A DNA stretch of 64,000 bases from NCBI GenBank assembly GCA_028023455.1, contig JAQFVV010000206.1, forward strand, positions 1,223,361-1,287,360. The letters are read 5' to 3'. The translations under genes and the position numbers were made by a program. Position 1 is the first letter of the stretch; each line of letters begins with the position of its first letter. The notes below the pieces were generated by a model that was not told the origin of the DNA, did no database searches, and worked only from the letters and a program-made list of their open reading frames with translations. Origin of the DNA: Epiperipatus broadwayi. Its lineage: Eukaryota; Onychophora; Udeonychophora; Euonychophora; Peripatidae. This document shows positions 47,440-58,010 of this stretch, piece by piece.

Positions 47440-48372
47440 AACTATGAAAAAAGTCTAACTCCTTGGACTCATAATCATCTAGACTATGATGGCCCATTGG
47501 ATGGATATATTATGTTAATATAAGTAAATTCTTATTTATGATGGACAGAAATATTAGTGGAGACCACAAATGCTGAGTGCACATAAACAGCATTGAATGA
47601 AATATTTGCTATGTATGGATTTCCAGAATGGATAGTGACAGATAGTGATACAGATTTTACATCACAAAAGTTTAAAAAGTATTTGCAAAACAAAGAAATT
47701 AAATATATACTCTTTCCACCATATTATCCTGTAAATAATGGAATTGCTGAGAACTGTGCAACATTTAAAAAATATTTTGAAAAAAAATGAAAAGAAGATG
47801 TCAGAAGTTTTAATAGAAGCAATGTACAATCAGCATTTTATGCCTACAACTGCAGCAGGTTACATCGGCAGAGTCACTATGTCACATTTTTCTGTACTCA
47901 CTTAACTAAACTATTACTCACTGCTAATAAAAGAAAGAGAAATTAAAATTTTATAAAAGTCTTGACAGGTGAAAATGTATAAATATGCAGTATTTTAAAA
48001 TATAAATGAATATCTGGTGTAATAATGCAAGTGTTGTAAAGCAAGTAAGATTAGTGAAATTACAGAATGGGAGAGAGTTAAAAAGACATTAATCACCTGC
48101 ACTGTCATTATGAGGATGCTTTACCAGACATCCATCAAAATAAAATGTTTGGACATGAAGTAATTAAAAGAGATACATTATTGAATAATCCAGATAGTGA
48201 TCTAGATTTAGAAATATTGACACAAAATAAAGAAGAGGTTATACATAAATAACCGCAAGGTTTAACTACTCCAATAGATAAAATTGAGAAAAAACTCCTA
48301 GAATCCCATGAAAACATTGACTACCTGTTAATTTAAAACTTCACCTGCCAGTAAGTCAATGATTTTCTAGAA
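47440..48372 (+). pseudogene. Ty3/Gypsy integrase fossil and downstream region
   Basis: An integrase catalytic core in broken frames. A first-Asp block PWTHNHLDYDGPLDGY is at about 47460-47505. The open stretch 47593-47790 reads MNEIFAMYGFPEWIVTDSDTDFTS.. (second Asp), KEIKYILFPPYYPVNNGIAE (catalytic Glu), giving the D,D35E layout of Gypsy-type integrases. After 47790 only scattered similarity remains. A further fragment at about 47215-47310 (MDFPFVMDVCWLLIT) may be another integrase piece; this is weak. It is followed by a polypurine tract and probable LTR. Known role: integrase inserts LTR-retrotransposon cDNA. Not functional here. Confidence 0.75.
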
Positions 48373-48384
48373 TAAGGAGGGGGG
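48373..48384 (+). other. Polypurine tract of LTR retrotransposon
   Basis: AAGGAGGGGGG immediately before TGAAATGTCTGAATAC, in the position expected for plus-strand primer next to a 3' LTR. Confidence 0.6.
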
Positions 48385-48906
48385 TGAAATGTCTGAATAC
48401 ATAATTTAGTATAAATAAAGTGTATTTATAGATAGACATGCATGAATTATTTTCATTCATAATTACTCCCCAAAAATCATTCTAGAAAACTAGTAAAAAG
48501 AGTGCTGCAACTAAAATATATTACAAGATGTGTATGTAAATTAGAATATTAAAAAACTGATGGAACGATATGAGAGAGCTACTCCTATGCAGAAATGAGA
48601 TGTAATGGGTTGAAGTAATTTAACAGTGCTAAGGCAGAAAAAGCACCACTCTAAGGTTAGACAAAATAGCTTGAATAAAATATAAAATTTTGGAACTTTT
48701 TAAACCATCTGAAAGAATTAACAGCAGTTATTCTTATTATTATGTTGTAAAGTAAATTCAAATGTCTAAATGTTTTCTAGTTTGTTTTTCTAAAATAAAT
48801 GTTAATAAACTTTATTATGTACCTGTTTTTCATACATTGTATAAATTATTATTACTGTCTGACTGGTCTTTAGAGACCCTCGTAATATAGCAAACCCATT
48901 ATTACA
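48385..48906 (+). mobile_element. Probable 3' LTR of the Gypsy fossil
   Basis: Begins TGAAATGTCTGAATAC after the polypurine tract and probably ends at ATTATTACA, just where similarity to the dispersed repeat E starts. Contains AATAAATG/TTAATAAAC near 48796 as possible poly(A) signals. No second LTR was found, so boundaries are inferred. Confidence 0.5.
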
Positions 48907-49230
48907 ATTTAACACAAAATAATGTATTAATGAATGCAATATCTAGATATATAGAAAAAAACCATTCCCTTCTCTTTAACTTACAGGAGATTTATGGTGA
49001 TATACACAAATGTTCACACATATATTATAAAAAATAATAAGTAATTCAAGTCCATTAAGTCTAAAATGTTAAGATGCTTTGATACAATATAAAATACTTC
49101 GTATGTGCCCATATATACCAGTATGTAAAGATTAACTTATCAATTGTATTTGTAATATTTTAAGACAATATCATGAAAGATATTAACTTAGAGTCAAATA
49201 TTATAAGAATAAAATAAAATAAAGAATAAA
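48907..49230 (+). repeat. Dispersed repeat E, copy 1
   Basis: Starts ATTTAACACAAAA and contains ATCTAGATATATAGA, AACTTACAGGAGAT, TACAATATAAAATA and AACTTATCAATTGTATTT. Matches 56500-56690 and 57845-58010 in the same order. Confidence 0.6.
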
Positions 49231-51266
49231 AATTATATATATATATTGTAACAGGCACATACGACGTTACATTGTTTTTTTATTAGTAAACATGAAAAAA
49301 ATAAAACTTTTTTTTTTTAAGAATTAAAAATTGAAAATTAAAATTCTATACTAAACTCAAATATATATACTGTATATATATATAAAATCGCACAGATGAA
49401 AAAAAATTATTAAAATAAAACTTTATTAAAAATAGAAAAGGTATTGTAAAAGCAAAAACTTCAGAAAGATTTAGAGATAAAAATATATTTTTAAGTTTGA
49501 AAACAAATTAACTAATGTTATTGAAAAATGGAAATGATTATTTTAATTAGTCAATGTAAACTAGCCTTAGGCATTTAAATGTATAAGCAATGGTCAGATA
49601 GGAGAGAAAAACAATGGAATTGGACCTCAGTGTAAGGACCATCACATCGATGATGTAATGTAAATTGAATCCTTAAAATTAATATAAAAGGAAAAGTTTG
49701 GAAATGATTTGGTTTAATTAATTAGATACTGAGATGTGTTAAGTCGGAGAGTTGGTGATGAAGGGATTGAAAGATGCACTTTCAATTCCTTCAGTTGTTA
49801 TAAAAAAAAAGAAATGAAACATCGCTTTCCTTATACTGAGGACAACAGGATCATCGGGGGATTTAACCTGGATTCCAAACGGCATGCAATGGATAAAGAG
49901 GAACATTTTAAAAATCATAAGAACTTTAAAAACATTTTGAAATACTAAGAACTTTAAAATATAAACTTCCTCAGTATTTAATTTATAAGAAATAGAATCC
50001 TATCTGACAAACGTTATTTATTAATTAGTTATAATTTTATTTAATGTATTTCTTTTGTAAAATCATTTCCATTTATTTATTTGTTCTTTAAGTTTTTATT
50101 ATGATTTCTGTTTTTTGATCAATTAAACTATATAAATATTAAACTTAAGTTGGGCATGAATGGCTATATAGATTTGTAAAGTTATATTAGGGGAGGGTAA
50201 TCTTAGGTTATTTGTTTCGTACTTGAATTAGGTCAATGGATTTGATATATTGGTGTAATTAGTAGATGTAGTATAAGATTTGCTACGGGAAGAATCGCTA
50301 TTATATGCCGCACACACTTGTTTTTCCTATAGGAGGAATTATAAGACGGAGACCGCAGTTCCTTCCTATGGAGTTTTTTTTTATTGCTCTTATTGTTAGA
50401 TAGATGTAGTATTCCTATCTGATGAAAGGTAATTTCTTCTCTTAACCTATTTGTGCTGTTGTAGACATATTACATTGAATACATTGATATATCAGATGGA
50501 TTGAAGTTTGGTTTGACTGCAAACTTTTGGCCTAAGGTTAAACAAGGATAGAATATTTTCTTTTCAAATGTAAATCTATGTAGTCTATTCATACTCGACA
50601 CTCTAAATAAAAATGCATTAAATTTAAGTTGAGTATAGATGCTTGCATGGGTTCGTTACCGGTTAATTAGGTTTTTGTTTTTCATATTTGATCAAAATAT
50701 ATAGACATTCGGTAAATACTGATACCTTACGGTGAGTATCTAAGATGTATTTTATTTCCTTATTTTTTTTTGGCGTGAATTTTAAAATAACTTTACATTG
50801 GTGCTTTGCTTTTATGTGAATTTTGAAAAATCACAGACCGCATCCCCCCTTTTTCAATGTAAGTTATGTCTATTTTTGCGTGATTTCATTTGCGCGTGTT
50901 TTCTGAGGAACCTATCTATCGCGTAAAATGAGACCCAGGTGTATATCATAAAGATTGTAATGATATTCAGTTATAGAATTGGTAATAATAATATATTTTA
51001 TTCTTTTACAAATTAGAGTAATTTGCTTTAATTATATCTAAAGTTTTTTAGTGTGGATTGCAAAATTAGTTTAAATATTAAATTTTAGTATTAATATTTG
51101 GTTATATAAATATTAACAATATTTCATATGCTTTAATAATTGAAATCCAAAGTTTTAATAACCTAGCTTTATTAAACTGAAAATAATTGGATGTGATTTG
51201 TCAACTGTGTTTGAGTAAACAACAAATAGGAATCTAACATTCATTTTATATATTGCAAAAAAATCA
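49231..51266. other. AT-rich region with minor structures
   Basis: A 14-bp hairpin (GAAGGGATTGAAAG at 49760-49773 with its near-complement at 49779-49792) lies in a frame of 70 codons (49736-49948) that is not recognised. 50640-50960 is GC-richer but unassigned; GGGTTCGTTACC at about 50649 resembles a lone B-box. Confidence 0.4.
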
Positions 51267-52345
51267 AGTCAGATGTCACATGACTTAATTTAATAAGCTT
51301 GTGTTTATAAATGTTATATATAGAGCTCACAAAACAAATTTTTAACAAGCTTTGTAGAATAACCCCAATATCAGACCAATTTCCGCTACTGTAGTCCTCA
51401 GTGAGGTGCTAGGATATTCAATCATTAGATTAAAAATACTAAGACAAGCCCAGCACTTTATCTAATGTATAACTATTAAGTAGAAACTCTAAAATTTTCA
51501 GACATCCATATATCTTCCAATCCAGCTATCTAATTTAAATAGCCATATGGGACTGAAATAAGTTCAGATACACCATGTATTAATATAGCTTTAACAATAT
51601 AAAATTGCCAAAGCCATCGTAGAAAAAAATAAAATTACAAAAAAATCATGTCAGATGTCACATGACTTAATTTAATAGCCTTGTGTTTACAAATATTATA
51701 TATACAGCTTGCAAAACAAACTCTTAACAAGCTTTATAGAATACTCCTAACCTTAGACCAGTTTCTGCTATTGGCATTCTCAATGAGGTGCTAGGATATT
51801 CAATCATTAGATTAAAAATACTAGGACAAGCCCTGCACTTTATTTAATGTATAGCTATTAAGTAGAAACTCTGAAATTTTCAGACATCTATATCTGTCTG
51901 AGATTGGGGGTATTCTACAAAGCTTGTTAAGAGTTTGTTTTGCGAGCTCTATATATACCTTTTGTAAACACGATTATTAAATTGTCATGTGACATCTGAC
52001 ATGATTTTTTTTGTAATTTTATTTTTTGCTATGATGGCTTTGGTGATTTTATATTTCTAAAGCTATTAATATATGTTGTATCTGAACTTAGTTTAGTCCC
52101 ATATAACTATTTAAGTTAGATATCTGGATTGGAAGACTGTGAATGTCTGAAAATTTCAGAGTTTCTATTTAATAGTTATACATTAGATAAAGTGTTGGGC
52201 TTGTCTTAGTATTTTTAATCTAATGATTAAATATTTTAGCACCTCACTAAGGATGCCAGTAGCAAAAACTTATCTGAGGTTGAGTGGTATTCTACAAGGC
52301 TTGTTAAGAGTTTGTTTTGCGAGCTCTATATATAACATTTTATAT
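51267..52345. repeat. Direct-plus-inverted repeat, unit about 375 bp, permuted
   Basis: Unit 1 (51267-51640) is followed by a partial direct copy (51641-51893), then an inverted stretch (51897-52345). Shared words: GTCAGATGTCACATGACTTA (direct) and TCATGTGACATCTGACATGA (inverted); GAGGTGCTAGGATATTCAAT; TTCTACAAAGCTTGTTAAGAG (20-base core) occurs at both ends of the inverted stretch. The inverted part is therefore more than one unit long and circularly permuted relative to the direct part. No ORF, no tRNA-like motif; family unknown. Confidence 0.8.
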
Positions 52346-52666
52346 ATTGTTATGGCTGGATATTAAAAGTCTTAAAGTTATTTAATAGGATGATTTGATT
52401 TTATATTTTAAGTTGGTAAAAACGGAAAGATATGTTATGTTAATTGATTTTATATTATTATTAAATATTTAATTATTGTAATTGACTTAGTCAATAAGAC
52501 TATATTGTTATCAGTGAAATAGTATAGCTGAGTTAGTATTACATTTGATTTTTTTTAAATGTAATAAGAAATCAGTTATTGAGTTACATATTTAGTTAGA
52601 TATCATTGACATTGTAAATTTGTAGGATATATTAACATTATTATTTCATCCATCTATGAATTATTT

Positions 52667-52719
<53 letters not shown>

Positions 52720-52865
52720 CATTTGTTTATATATATATCATTTGACTTTTGGTACAAGTTTGTATTATTATAAACAGTGTTGATTGATTCATAAAGAATA
52801 TTAATGTTTATTTGTCTAATTCTATGTCATTATTTTTATTCTGTTATAAATGGTTTATAAAATAA
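52346..52865. other. AT-rich spacer with (TA)n
   Basis: Contains (TA)n at 52673-52719; otherwise nothing recognised. Confidence 0.6.
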
Positions 52866-52873
52866 ATATAGAT
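52866..52873. repeat. Left 8-bp hAT target-site duplication
   Basis: ATATAGAT, identical to 53369-53376. Confidence 0.9.
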
Positions 52874-53368
52874 CAGAGGTGGGCAAATAGCAGCCTGAGG
52901 GCCACATATGGCCCACTAAGAGTTTTTATGTGGCCCACCAAGACAATCAGAAAAATCTACCTTGAACTGAATTTCCTTCCTGTGCATGACTGAAGATCTG
53001 TCTCATATTTTCCACTAGGATGGCCACATCAATACACATGTGCAGTGTAGATACGATGATGTGCGGTACTTTTCCAGTTGATCTGGTTAATTTCAATTTT
53101 GTCTTTGAATTAGCAAATATATACATTTCCAACTTTAGTGAAACCATGAACCCTCTGAAAAAATGTAAAATCGATTATGAATGTCGTGTGTGCAATGAAG
53201 AATGGACAAACAAATATTTCTTTGGTAATACAGGGAATAAAGCAGTGTGTTTATTGTGTCATAAAAAGGGTGCGGCCCTTCGCTAAGCTTTGCTTCCACA
53301 AAGTGGCCCCTGATGCTGCCCTTCACCAATCTCTGCAGCTCTCAATCCAAAACAATTGCCCACTCCTG
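52874..53368 (+). mobile_element. hAT transposon deletion derivative (495 bp)
   Basis: Ends CAGAGGTGGGCAAATAG and, read inward from the right, CAGGAGTGGGCAATTGT form terminal inverted repeats of the hAT type. Next to them are the GGCCACATATGGCCC and GTGGCCC clusters seen in many animal hAT elements. A perfect 8-bp duplication ATATAGAT flanks it. It keeps the 5' part of the transposase gene but lacks the catalytic core, so it could move only if a full copy supplied transposase. Confidence 0.92.
53149..53286 (+). pseudogene. N-terminal fragment of hAT transposase
   Basis: From the ATG at 53149: MNPLKKCKIDYECRV then CNEEWTNKYFFGNTGNKAVC and LLCHKKG, the N-terminus of hAT transposases related to vertebrate GTF2IRD2/ZBED5-type domesticated genes, where CLxCH begins the BED-like zinc finger. 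The frame ends at 53286 next to the deletion junction; the rest of the zinc finger, the RNase-H-like core and the dimerisation domain are missing. The longer frame from 53020 merely adds upstream sequence. Confidence 0.75.
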
Positions 53369-53376
53369 ATATAGAT
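53369..53376. repeat. Right 8-bp hAT target-site duplication
   Basis: ATATAGAT, identical to 52866-52873. Confidence 0.9.
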
Positions 53377-53984
53377 CATTGTTTATAAGTCAATGATATT
53401 TGGTTTTATTGCTTTAACTTAACTTATTGCAAATAACGCTCATATTTTAGAATAGTTTGAAATAATGATTTTGCTTGTTTTCTATTCATTTTAAATGCTC
53501 TTTGGATTCATGAAGTTACAATAAAGATTAATATTATTGCTTTATTAAATTAAGTGTTAGATTGTTATTCATTGATTGATATTAACTTTAGCTTAGTTTA
53601 TTATTTTCACTCTGTTACAAAGGACGATATAATTCACAGGCATTAATAAATTAGAATTGTTCTTTCTTGGTTCAGATTTTTATTCTGTTATAAATGGTGA
53701 TCAATAATTAGACTATAATTCTGGATATAGTTTGACCCATAATTTTATTTTGTTATAAATGGTGTTAAACTTCAGAGTATATTTTTATTCAGTTGCAAAT
53801 GATGACCAAAGATTGGGCTATATTTTCATTCAGATTATATTAAAGTTTTCATTTCCACGGTCGTTATAGTTATTCAGTTACAAAAGACTTCCAATTTTAT
53901 GAGGCATTAAAAGAAGAGCAAACTTTAGTTTTTATCCCGTTACTTTTATTTATTATATAAAAAAAACATTAAATGATGATAGTT
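53377..53984. other. AT-rich spacer with degenerate internal repetition
   Basis: Phrases of the type 'TTATTCTGTTATAAATGGT' recur loosely (about 53680, 53740, 53785, 53870), suggesting an old tandem repeat of about 60 bp. No gene. Confidence 0.4.
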
Positions 53985-55139
53985 GCTTGCCAAGCAGAAC
54001 AACTCTTTCGATTTATAATATAATGGAATTATTAACATTCCGTATAGCAACAAACTACTTTCAACAAAACACAGAATTCTTCCAAGGAAATCAAGTAATG
54101 GCTATGGGTTCATGGTTGTCACCTCTAATTAACAATATTTATATGGAAGTACTTGAAACCACATCCATAAAAAATACTCATACCCACCTAAAGTTTGGCT
54201 TCACTATGTTGATATTATTTGATGTATGGCCATATGATTGAGCATAACTACAAACTTTCTGGAAACACATCAACAACATATACATTTAATTAAATTCATA
54301 ATAGAATCAAAACAAAAATTGGCATTCTTAGATATTTTTGTGACAAGACTACATCATGACAAAATCAAAACTACAATTTACAGTAAACCCACAAATACAG
54401 AAAAATAATTACCACATACATTAAATCACACCAGAAACAAAACATGGAATTATACTATCATCATGGAACAGATGAAAAGAAGTTTATTCAGAAATCAATG
54501 ATTTGAAAAAAGATTTATATAGAACAAACTCTTATGAAAAATGGTCATCCATCAGTTGTAATCATGAAAACCTTAAATAGACAACAAAAAGAACTATAAA
54601 AAAAAAAAACCAATTATTGGTACTATAGTGTACTCATAAATATCAAAAATAGCAATCAATTTTTTAAAAATATGCAATCACTATAACATCAGAAGAGCTT
54701 TCCAGATCAATACCACATTACAAGAAATTTTAACATCAATAAAGTCTAAACTTGAAATGCTGAAAGATAAAAATTGCATCTATGAAATGCCATGTGAATG
54801 TGGAAGATTGCATATTGGTGAGACCAGTCATCCCACTAAATAATGATTGAAAGATCACAAACTGATGATTAGAAGAGAGATAATAGATATGTCTAAGGTA
54901 GTATACAATGTATGTATAATGAATATGTGTTCAATTTGAAAATTACAAAAAAAAATGGATAGAAAGAAAAAGGTACAAAAAAGAAAATTCAAAGAAGCTT
55001 CTCACATGACAATGGTGAATAATCCCATAAGTCAACTTAGTGTGACTATACATGATGTATGGAAACTACTAGTCAACTTTATTCTTTAAAAAGGTGGAGA
55101 AATAAGGAAGAGCCTCATAGGTAAATATATAAAAATTTT
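53985..55139 (+). pseudogene. Penelope-like element fossil: RT palm to GIY-YIG
   Basis: Plus strand, broken frames. RT: TEFFQGNQVMAMGSWLSPLI then NNIYMEVLE (54072-54155), the family 'F.Q..G.AMGS.LSP.IAN.YME.FE' block. The YVDD motif is lost at about 54200-54230. Then HQQHIHLIKFIIESKQKLAF and LDIFVTR (54270-54345), TTIYSKPTNTEK (about 54370-54405). GIY-YIG: KLEMLKDKNCIYEMPCECG, HIGETSHPTK and KDHKLMIRREIIDMSKV (54750-54900), then RRKFKEASH-like codons (about 54980-55010). It is closely related to the 12-kb fossil and continues straight into the tRNA-like tail at 55140. Confidence 0.8.
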
Positions 55140-55422
55140 ACTGATTGGTGCCTTTGGCAGGATAACTCAGTTGGTTCAAGCATTATTTTAAAATTCAATA
55201 TTCAAGAATCTAATAGTCCAGTTTTGATTTCCATGTTAGTATTCTCACTGGTCAGGCCAGCAACATCTGAAAAAGAGAGGAAAATAATACTTCTTAAAAT
55301 ATTGTGGATATACTAACCTGTGTACTATTATTAACAGTTGAGTGTAATTGGAATATTTAAATAAAGTTAATTTTTTCTAAAGACATTCAGTATTTAATAT
55401 TAGATTATGAAAATAGTCCAAT
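55140..55422 (+). mobile_element. tRNA-like SINE tail, family B, copy 3 (joined to PLE)
   Basis: GGTGCCTTTGGCAGGATAAC, TCAGTTGGTTCAAGC (A-box), CAAGAATCTAATAGTCCAG, a degraded B-box (AGTTTTGATTTCC), GGTCAGGCCAGCAACATC, TTGAGTGTAATTGG, AATATTTAAATAAA and AGATTATGAAAATAGTCC. It follows the PLE in the same order and spacing as at 11.4-12.0 kb. Confidence 0.7.
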
Positions 55423-55499
55423 ATATAAGATATAAACAATTTAATTACTTTCTTTTGGATTTAATATCAGTTAATATTCTACTATAATTTTTATCTTTA

Positions 55500-55795
55500 C
55501 TGAGATATCTGTATCTTTATTATATATATATAATATAAATAAAATGTCTGTTAATTAAAACAAAATTGTAATTATAATTGAAATAATAAATTTAACGGTT
55601 TACAAACTATTATAAACAATCCTTAAATCCTCAGAAGTACTTTCGGTTAATTTCTTAACTCTGCCTCAACTGCCATTAAATTAAAAAAAAAAAAAAGAAA
55701 AAAAAAATAAATAATCGAAAGTACTTCTGCGGATTTAAGGATTGTTTGTAATAGTTTGTAAACCGTTAAATTTATTTTTCAATTATATATATATA
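55500..55795. mobile_element. ORF-less foldback derived from the 9.5-kb PLE family
   Basis: Left arm 55571-55648 and right arm 55715-55787 are inverted copies containing AAGTACTTTCGGTT against CGAAAGTACTTCTG and the AACGGTTTACAAAC word, with an A-rich centre (55680-55710). 55649-55680 (CTCTGCCTCAACTGCC) is the reverse complement of 3' UTR sequence at about 10165-10190, so the left arm is an inverted 3' end. Outer flanks are (TA)n on both sides (55522-55532, 55785-55794). Confidence 0.8.
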
Positions 55796-56499
55796 TTTGA
55801 AACAGCACACAAAATCCTCCCTCACACACATATAAATATACCAACTACCATCTGCCAATCTGACACTATATATTTTACCGTCTTTGTTCTTAAATTAAAA
55901 AATATATAAATGAATCTTTTTTTCCAAGTCCTCTGGCTATGTAATATTCAAATCTTTTACCTACCTTGCATGTTACTTATTATATTGGTGCCAATCTCAT
56001 ATCACTCCAACATTTCCTTAATTACTATATTACATATTATTCCTATCGTATATACATACATACTTGTATAATATGAATGTATGTATATAATAACAAATAA
56101 ACAAACAAAATAATTATTAATAAAATATATGAGTTTTATCCATCACTTTCTACCTTCACCTATGCAAATCGTTATAATTTTGTAAAACATTTTTATAAAT
56201 TCCAAATTACGTGGATTTTATGTATCATTTTCAGAGAAAGCATACCTTGACAGAACCCTTACAGAAACATCTATTTACAATTCCCTACAGTATATCCCAT
56301 GTTCAAATTCATCATTGATCAACTCTCAAGATAAATGGTATACAGTAGAAACAGTAAATAAAACAAAATTAAAAATTTATATTTACTATGTAGTGAGATG
56401 AGCATATAAATTAAACATCTAATTTTGCCTCAACTTAATAACTAATTTATTAATATTAACTAAAACTCATAACTACAATTTAACACAAAACAAAAAAAG
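55796..56499. other. AT-rich spacer, nothing recognised
   Basis: A short ATACATACAT/ATGTATGTAT hairpin near 56050-56090 is simple-sequence in nature. Confidence 0.5.
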
Positions 56500-56690
56500 A
56501 AGAAAATAGTAACAATTGAATTACAAAATAACATATTACAAAATACAATATATAGATATAAGTGGCATCCCTCCTCTCTTATATTAACTTACATGGAGAT
56601 ATATGGTTATATTCACAAATATATACACGTATGTTATAAAAAGGTAATAAATCTCAACTTATAAACACTTTTCAACAAATTACATGACTT
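56500..56690 (+). repeat. Dispersed repeat E, copy 2, left part
   Basis: ACAATTTAACACAAAA, ATATATAGATATA, TTAACTTACATGGAGATAT and TATGTTATAAAAA match 48907-49040. Similarity stops near 56690 and resumes at 57845. Confidence 0.55.
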
Positions 56691-57844
56691 AGATTTTGGT
56701 TGAAAGGGTAACCAAGTATTAACTATAAATTGATTAATAGCACCGAGATAGCTTTGGGAAAAACACTACTAGAATCATAGTGCTTAATAAAATTATGCAG
56801 TACAGGTATGCTTATATAATATTTAAATGAGGCACAATATGCAAATAAGGCAATTAGATATTCCATTTTTCAGATAACAGAATACACAAATTTTTTTTGT
56901 TGATAGAATGTGGATCCTTTGCATTTGTCCAAACCTCTTTTTACTTTATGTTCCTATTGTCTCTTTCTGAGCAAATCATTTTAACATTGTGCAGTATTCA
57001 AGGTCAAGCAAAGAATGTGTGCAACAATAAATGTGTAGAATAAAAATAATAACTTTATACAATAATTATGCATAATGATTATGTAAAACAATTTCATATA
57101 ATGATTATATAAATAACTGAGTAACAATAAATGTGTAGCAATGTACTATCAATATATAACAATGTTGTTAGATCATAGAGTTGAAACCTGGCCTTAGAAG
57201 GTCAGAGAATATAATAAGTTGTGTAAAAAATGTCATACTTGGTAAATTTTGTAAAGACTCCAAAAGTCTTCAGGGATATATAAACTTTCAGAATCTGGTA
57301 TATGAAATCTGGTATTAATGTAATTCAGAGAATCTTACCTCTCTAAGTCCAAAACCAGGACTATGGTTTATTATGTGAAGGTCACCATGACCTTTTATTA
57401 TTTTTATGTGCCTTAAATAAGCTGTGTGCATTTGTAAATATGCTCATATGTTATTTAAATTAAACTATTAGCTTGCCATCTCAATTCTGTCTTTGTCAAT
57501 TATTTACTTGGTGCTCACAGGATGCAGCATATTGGATGGAGAAAATGTACAACCTGTAGCACATTCATGGTCAATAAAGATAGATCTGTATTGAATTTTT
57601 TATTTAGTTCTGTTGCATAGGTATTGGGAAATCCTCATGATATGATTTCACAGAACTGCAGGATAGGTTAGATCATGCAATTTTATAACCATGTGAGGAG
57701 CAAGCTTCACCAGTATTTTATACTTGATATTGTTCAATAAATTAAGAGATGGTGGTGTTTTAAAACTAACCCAGTACATGTTCACACAAATCTTTTTAAG
57801 ATTATTTGCAATATGTGAGATGTTGAATCTATAAAGGTTAATTG
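56691..57844. other. 1.15-kb segment interrupting repeat E; possible solo LTR inside
   Basis: This segment separates the two halves of repeat E and so looks like an insertion, though its ends show no clear duplication. 57163-57521 begins TGTTGTTAGATC and ends TGGTGCTCACA, with AATAAGCTGTG inside, vaguely LTR-like. It also holds a perfect AAGGTCACCATGACCTT palindrome (57379-57395). Not assigned to a family. Confidence 0.3.
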
Positions 57845-58010
57845 TTTCAGTACAATATAAAATAAATAATATTTATATGCATACATACATACATACATAT
57901 TAGTATGTAAAAATTAACTTGTCAATTGTATTTCCAATATTAAAAAAAATTAAATCAATGTCATATATTAAACAGGTTTAAAGTATATTAAAATTAAATA
58001 AATAATTAAT
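57845..58010 (+). repeat. Dispersed repeat E, copy 2, right part
   Basis: GTACAATATAAAATA, AGTATGTAAAAATTAACTTG and TCAATTGTATTT match 49081-49170. Includes a short (CATA)n expansion at 57879-57898. Confidence 0.55.

Noticed and set aside
50640-50700. Further tRNA-like SINE from GGGTTCGTTACC
   Set aside because: Only a B-box-like word is present, without an A-box at the right distance or similarity to families A to C.
56050-56090. microRNA-like hairpin
   Set aside because: The stem is made of ATAC/GTAT simple sequence, which folds by composition alone.
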